From positions 1 to 61,583 of the forward strand of contig CALALV010000088.1 of NCBI GenBank assembly GCA_937925605.1: a DNA stretch of 61,583 nucleotides, in the 5' to 3' direction. Source of the DNA: an uncultured Woeseia sp. (GTDB lineage: Bacteria; Pseudomonadota; Gammaproteobacteria; Steroidobacterales; Woeseiaceae). Every line of letters begins with the position of its first letter. Position 1 is the first letter of the stretch. Below are positions 59,311 through 61,583 of the stretch, one piece after another. The position numbers and the translations under genes were made by a program. The notes below the pieces were generated by a model that saw nothing but the letters and a program-made list of their open reading frames with translations, was not told the origin of the DNA and ran no database searches.

Positions 59311-60651
59311 TCAGTCATCCATGTGCCGGATCACGGCCGCACCGAAGCCCTTCGTGCCGACCAGCGTGGCGCCCGGGATCAGCTGCTCGAGTTCGGACTC
59401 GACCTCCTCCTTGCCGTGCGGGTGGCCCTTGCGCTTCGGCACGCGCAGGCCGGCGCGCAGCAGCGCGAGATCGAAGGTCAGCTCCTTGTTCGCGATCGTG
59501 CGCGCGACGCCGTTCATGATGTTGTCGGCAGCCTCGGTCCAGCCCATGTAGCGCAACATCATCTCGGCCGACAGGATCAGCGAGCCCGGGTTGACACGGT
59601 CCTTGCCGGCGAAGCCGGGCGCGGTGCCGTGCGTCGCCTCGAACACGCCGACGCCCTCGCCGATGTTCGCACCCGGCGCGATACCGATGCCGCCGACCTG
59701 CGCGGCCAGTGCGTCGGAGATGTAATCGCCGTTGAGGTTCAGCGTCGCGATGACGTCCTATTTCCCCCGGCGCCTACGGATCTTATGCAGGACAATGTCG
59801 GCGATGACGTCCTTGACGATGATCTCCCGGTCGGTCACCGGGTTGCGGAAGGCGAGCCACGGGCCGCCGTCCTTCTCCGTGGCGCCGAACTCGGTGCGGG
59901 CGACATCGTAGCCCCACTTGCAGAACGCGCCCTCGGTGAACTTCATGATGTTGCCCTTGTGCACGAGCGTCACCGAGGCCCCGTCGCGATCGATGCAGTA
60001 CTGGATCGCCTTGCGGATCAGGCGTTCGGAGCCCTCGCGCGAGACCGGCTTGATGCCGATGCCGGAACTCGCCGGGAAGCGGATTTTCGTGACGCCGAGC
60101 TCGTTCTGGAGGAACTTGATGAGCTTCTGCACCTCGGGCGAGCCGGTCGGGTACTCGATACCCGCGTAGATGTCCTCGGTGTTCTCGCGGAAGACGGTCA
60201 TGTCGACGAGATCGGACTGCTTCATCGGCGTGTTCACGCCGGGGAAATAGCGGATCGGGCGGACGCAGGCGTACAGGTCCATCGTCTGGCGGATCGCCAC
60301 GTTCAGCGAGCGGATGCCGCCGCCGGTCGGCGTGGCCAGCGGTCCCTTGATCGAGACGACATAGCGCTGCAGCGCGTCGAGGGTCTCCTCGGGCAGGAAC
60401 TGTTCGTTGCCGTAGAGTTCGGCCGCAGCCTGGCCGGCGTAGACCTGCATCCAGCGAATCGCACGCTTGTCTCCGTAGGCCTTCACGACGGCCGCCGTCA
60501 CGACGTCGAGCATGACCGGGGTCACGTCGATGCCGATGCCGTCGCCCTCGATATAGGGAATGACGGGGAAGTCCGGGACGTTCAGCGAGTGGTCCGGGTT
60601 GACGGTGATCGGGCTGCCGTCGGCCGGTACCTCAATGTGGTCGTAGTGCAT
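59311..60651 (-). CDS. icd: Isocitrate dehydrogenase (NADP+), interrupted by an in-frame TAG
   Basis: Icd oxidises isocitrate to 2-oxoglutarate in the TCA cycle. From ATG 60651 the frame shows the family features YIEGDGIGIDVTPVMLDVV, IKGPLATPTGGGIRSLNVAI, FRENTEDIYAGIEYPTGSPE, GASVTLVHKGNIMKFTEGAF and DREIIVKDVIAD. After 297 codons a TAG (59760-59758) occurs. The same frame then continues without a shift through DVIATLNLNGDYISDALAAQ, GGIGIAPGANIGEG, FEATHGTAPGFAGKDRVNPG and MMLRYMGWTEAAD to the TGA at 59311. The TAG sits at the usual Tyr of EYDVIA. A terminated product would lack the metal-binding Asp residues of NGDYISD. Read through, it has 446 residues. Whether the gene is functional is open. 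Confidence 0.85.
59758..59760 (-). other. In-frame amber codon inside icd
   Basis: TAG on the minus strand separates two open parts of icd in one frame. The context is GGG AAA TAG GAC GTC. The 12 codons before it read IVLHKIRRRRGK, where the family usually has a sequence like AFLQQILLRPAE, with equal length; the TAG aligns with a conserved Tyr. TAC or TAT to TAG is a single base change. Confidence 0.8.
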
Positions 60652-60733
60652 GGGTCTCTCGATGTGCTGGCGGGCCTCGCCGGGAGGCGGCATTGTACCG
60701 GCGTGACCTGCGACGAACAGCCCCGGCCGGGAA

Positions 60734-61583
60734 TCAGCCGGCCGCGAGCGGGAATTCGCCGCTCAGCTCGTCCGCCAGCACGTGACGCGACAGCGCCTCG
60801 GCCGCCTCGACCCGGCCTGTCGCCGCTTGCTCCTCGTCGAGCAGGCGCTCGAACAACGCGCGGTCGACGATGCGCCCGTCGTCGAGGACGCCGGTCTCGT
60901 GCCTGCGTGCCTGCCACAGCTGGTCGGCCGCCAGCGCGACCCGCGAGCGGCCGACGCGCTGCCCGTCCACCTCGGCGAAGGCCCGCCCGGCCCGCCACGC
61001 CTGCCAGCCGGCCAGTGCCGTGCGCAGGCTGGCCCTCAGGCCCGCTTCGGTAATCTTGCCCGTCGGCACGTGCAGCAGGTCGGCACCGGTGAGCCGGGGC
61101 CGCTCGCCCCGGTCACAGGCCTCGCCCGTGGCGCCGGCCAGCCCTGCGACGACTTCCCGGGCCTGCTCGAGCCCGGCCGGGTCCGCGGCGGCCAGCACGT
61201 CGTAGCCGTCCCGCAACAGCCGCTCCAGCCCGGCCCGCAGCCCGCGGTCCGCACCGTCGTGCCGCGCCGAAAGGACCGGGGCGATCGCCGCCAGCCCGCG
61301 CTCGGCCGCGACGCCGATGACCCGCAGGCCCCAGGCACGCTGGAAGCGCGCGGCCCCGTCCGGTTCGGCGAGGTCGGGCAGCAGCCGCAGCGGGTCGCCC
61401 CGGAACCGCTGCAGGATGCTGCGCAGGCTCGCCCAGCGATCCCAGCACAGCGCGGTGACCCGCGTCCCCAGTCGGTCCAGCCAGGTCTCCGCCTCGATGA
61501 CTGCCGCTACCGTGTCGATGCCGAGCGTGACGGCCGCCGGCGGGCCAGAGGCGAAGAGCGCGGAGACGGGTGAGCGCGAAGAG
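60734..61583 (-). CDS. Divergent malate synthase A-like protein, catalytic residues lost (partial)
   Basis: The open frame runs off the right edge; the start is not in the window. The visible 282 codons align in order with the C-terminal half of malate synthase A: IDTVAAVIEAETWLDRLG (usual IPTVQASFEMDEIL-ELR), WDRWASLRSILQRFRGDP (usual GRWDYIFS-IK-FR), LLPDLAE, then TGKITEAGLRASLRTAL, ADQLWQARRHE and TGVLDDGRIVDRALFERLLD. The metal Asp of GRWDY is Ala here, and the EDAATAE segment with the catalytic Asp reads RVGRSRVAL. It therefore looks like a pseudoenzyme or decaying gene beside icd. The family assignment is inferred from motif order. Confidence 0.6.
   Translation of the reverse strand, partial: SSRSPVSALFASGPPAAVTLGIDTVAAVIEAETWLDRLGTRVTALCWDRWASLRSILQRFRGDPLRLLPDLAEPDGAARFQRAWGLRVIGVAAERGLAAIAPVLSARHDGADRGLRAGLERLLRDGYDVLAAADPAGLEQAREVVAGLAGATGEACDRGERPRLTGADLLHVPTGKITEAGLRASLRTALAGWQAWRAGRAFAEVDGQRVGRSRVALAADQLWQARRHETGVLDDGRIVDRALFERLLDEEQAATGRVEAAEALSRHVLADELSGEFPLAAG

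Noticed and set aside
59758..59760. Genome-wide recoding of TAG as a sense codon
   Set aside because: TAG ends normal genes at 2427-2429 and 12725-12727 at the expected protein length.
1..61583. CRISPR arrays, insertion sequences, phage genes or integrases
   Set aside because: No regularly spaced direct repeats, no transposase or integrase motifs and no terminal inverted repeats were seen on reading both strands.

Overview
This 61.6-kb window is GC-rich chromosomal DNA, roughly two thirds G+C by eye, densely packed with genes that often overlap by 1-4 bases (ATGA, GTGA, TGATG). The gene content points to a gammaproteobacterium. It has a complete System I cytochrome c maturation operon (ccmABCDEFGHI), the uvrC-pgsA-tRNA(Gly) block, htpX, an S46 dipeptidyl-peptidase, an AidB-type acyl-CoA dehydrogenase, a DUF2339/DUF3999 pair, and many Tat and lipoprotein signals. 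A free-living aerobic, probably aquatic or soil heterotroph is likely. The genus cannot be fixed from this sequence alone. I see no phage, insertion sequence, integrase or CRISPR array.

Layout. 1-7.4 kb: a truncated gene at the edge, a ferritin-like diiron protein, a decayed gene, a small membrane protein, an S46 peptidase and an FG-GAP/cadherin lipoprotein. 7.7-17.1 kb: a Tat-exported molybdenum hydroxylase pair, parB without an adjacent parA, a ZIP metal transporter, an AidB-like dehydrogenase coupled to an NmrA-like lipoprotein, htpX and two small proteins. 17.3-21.6 kb: a compact operon of a P450, an acyl-adenylating ligase-ACP fusion and a KAS III enzyme. 21.8-33.6 kb: a DUF374 acyltransferase with DUF3108, an RND adaptor and permease, a DAAO-like oxidoreductase, an M64 peptidase, a YcaQ/AlkX-type glycosylase and a sterol-desaturase-family hydroxylase. 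33.9-42.3 kb: the ccm operon, continuing into a thioesterase, a nitronate monooxygenase and crcB. 42.6-48.7 kb: an ExeA-type ATPase-FHA fusion, thymidine kinase, a Tat-exported HisC-like aminotransferase, a diguanylate cyclase, a hemerythrin and a GT25-like protein. 48.9-56.8 kb: tRNA-Leu, tRNA-Cys, four accessory genes, tRNA-Gly and pgsA. 56.8-61.6 kb: uvrC, a family 5 uracil-DNA glycosylase, an interrupted icd and a degenerate malate-synthase-like gene running off the edge.

Most notable points. (i) icd for isocitrate dehydrogenase is open and well conserved except for one in-frame TAG exactly where the family has a tyrosine, preceded by a 12-codon block that has lost the family consensus; its upstream neighbour is a malate-synthase-like gene without its catalytic carboxylates. 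(ii) The P450/ligase-ACP/KAS III operon looks like an undescribed minimal fatty-acyl-modifying pathway. (iii) Three genes (aidB-like, ccmI and nitronate monooxygenase) have N-terminal homology that begins before any ATG/GTG/TTG. Each appears to start at CTG at or next to the upstream stop codon, and two share the layout GGAGCG-N5-CTGA. (iv) The tRNA(Gly-Cys-Leu) cluster usually found after pgsA is split by about 7 kb; each half has its own signal, a strong terminator after tRNA-Gly and a sigma70-type promoter before tRNA-Cys. (v) Several normally cytoplasmic folds carry export signals: an NmrA-like NAD(P)-binding lipoprotein and a Tat-exported PLP aminotransferase.
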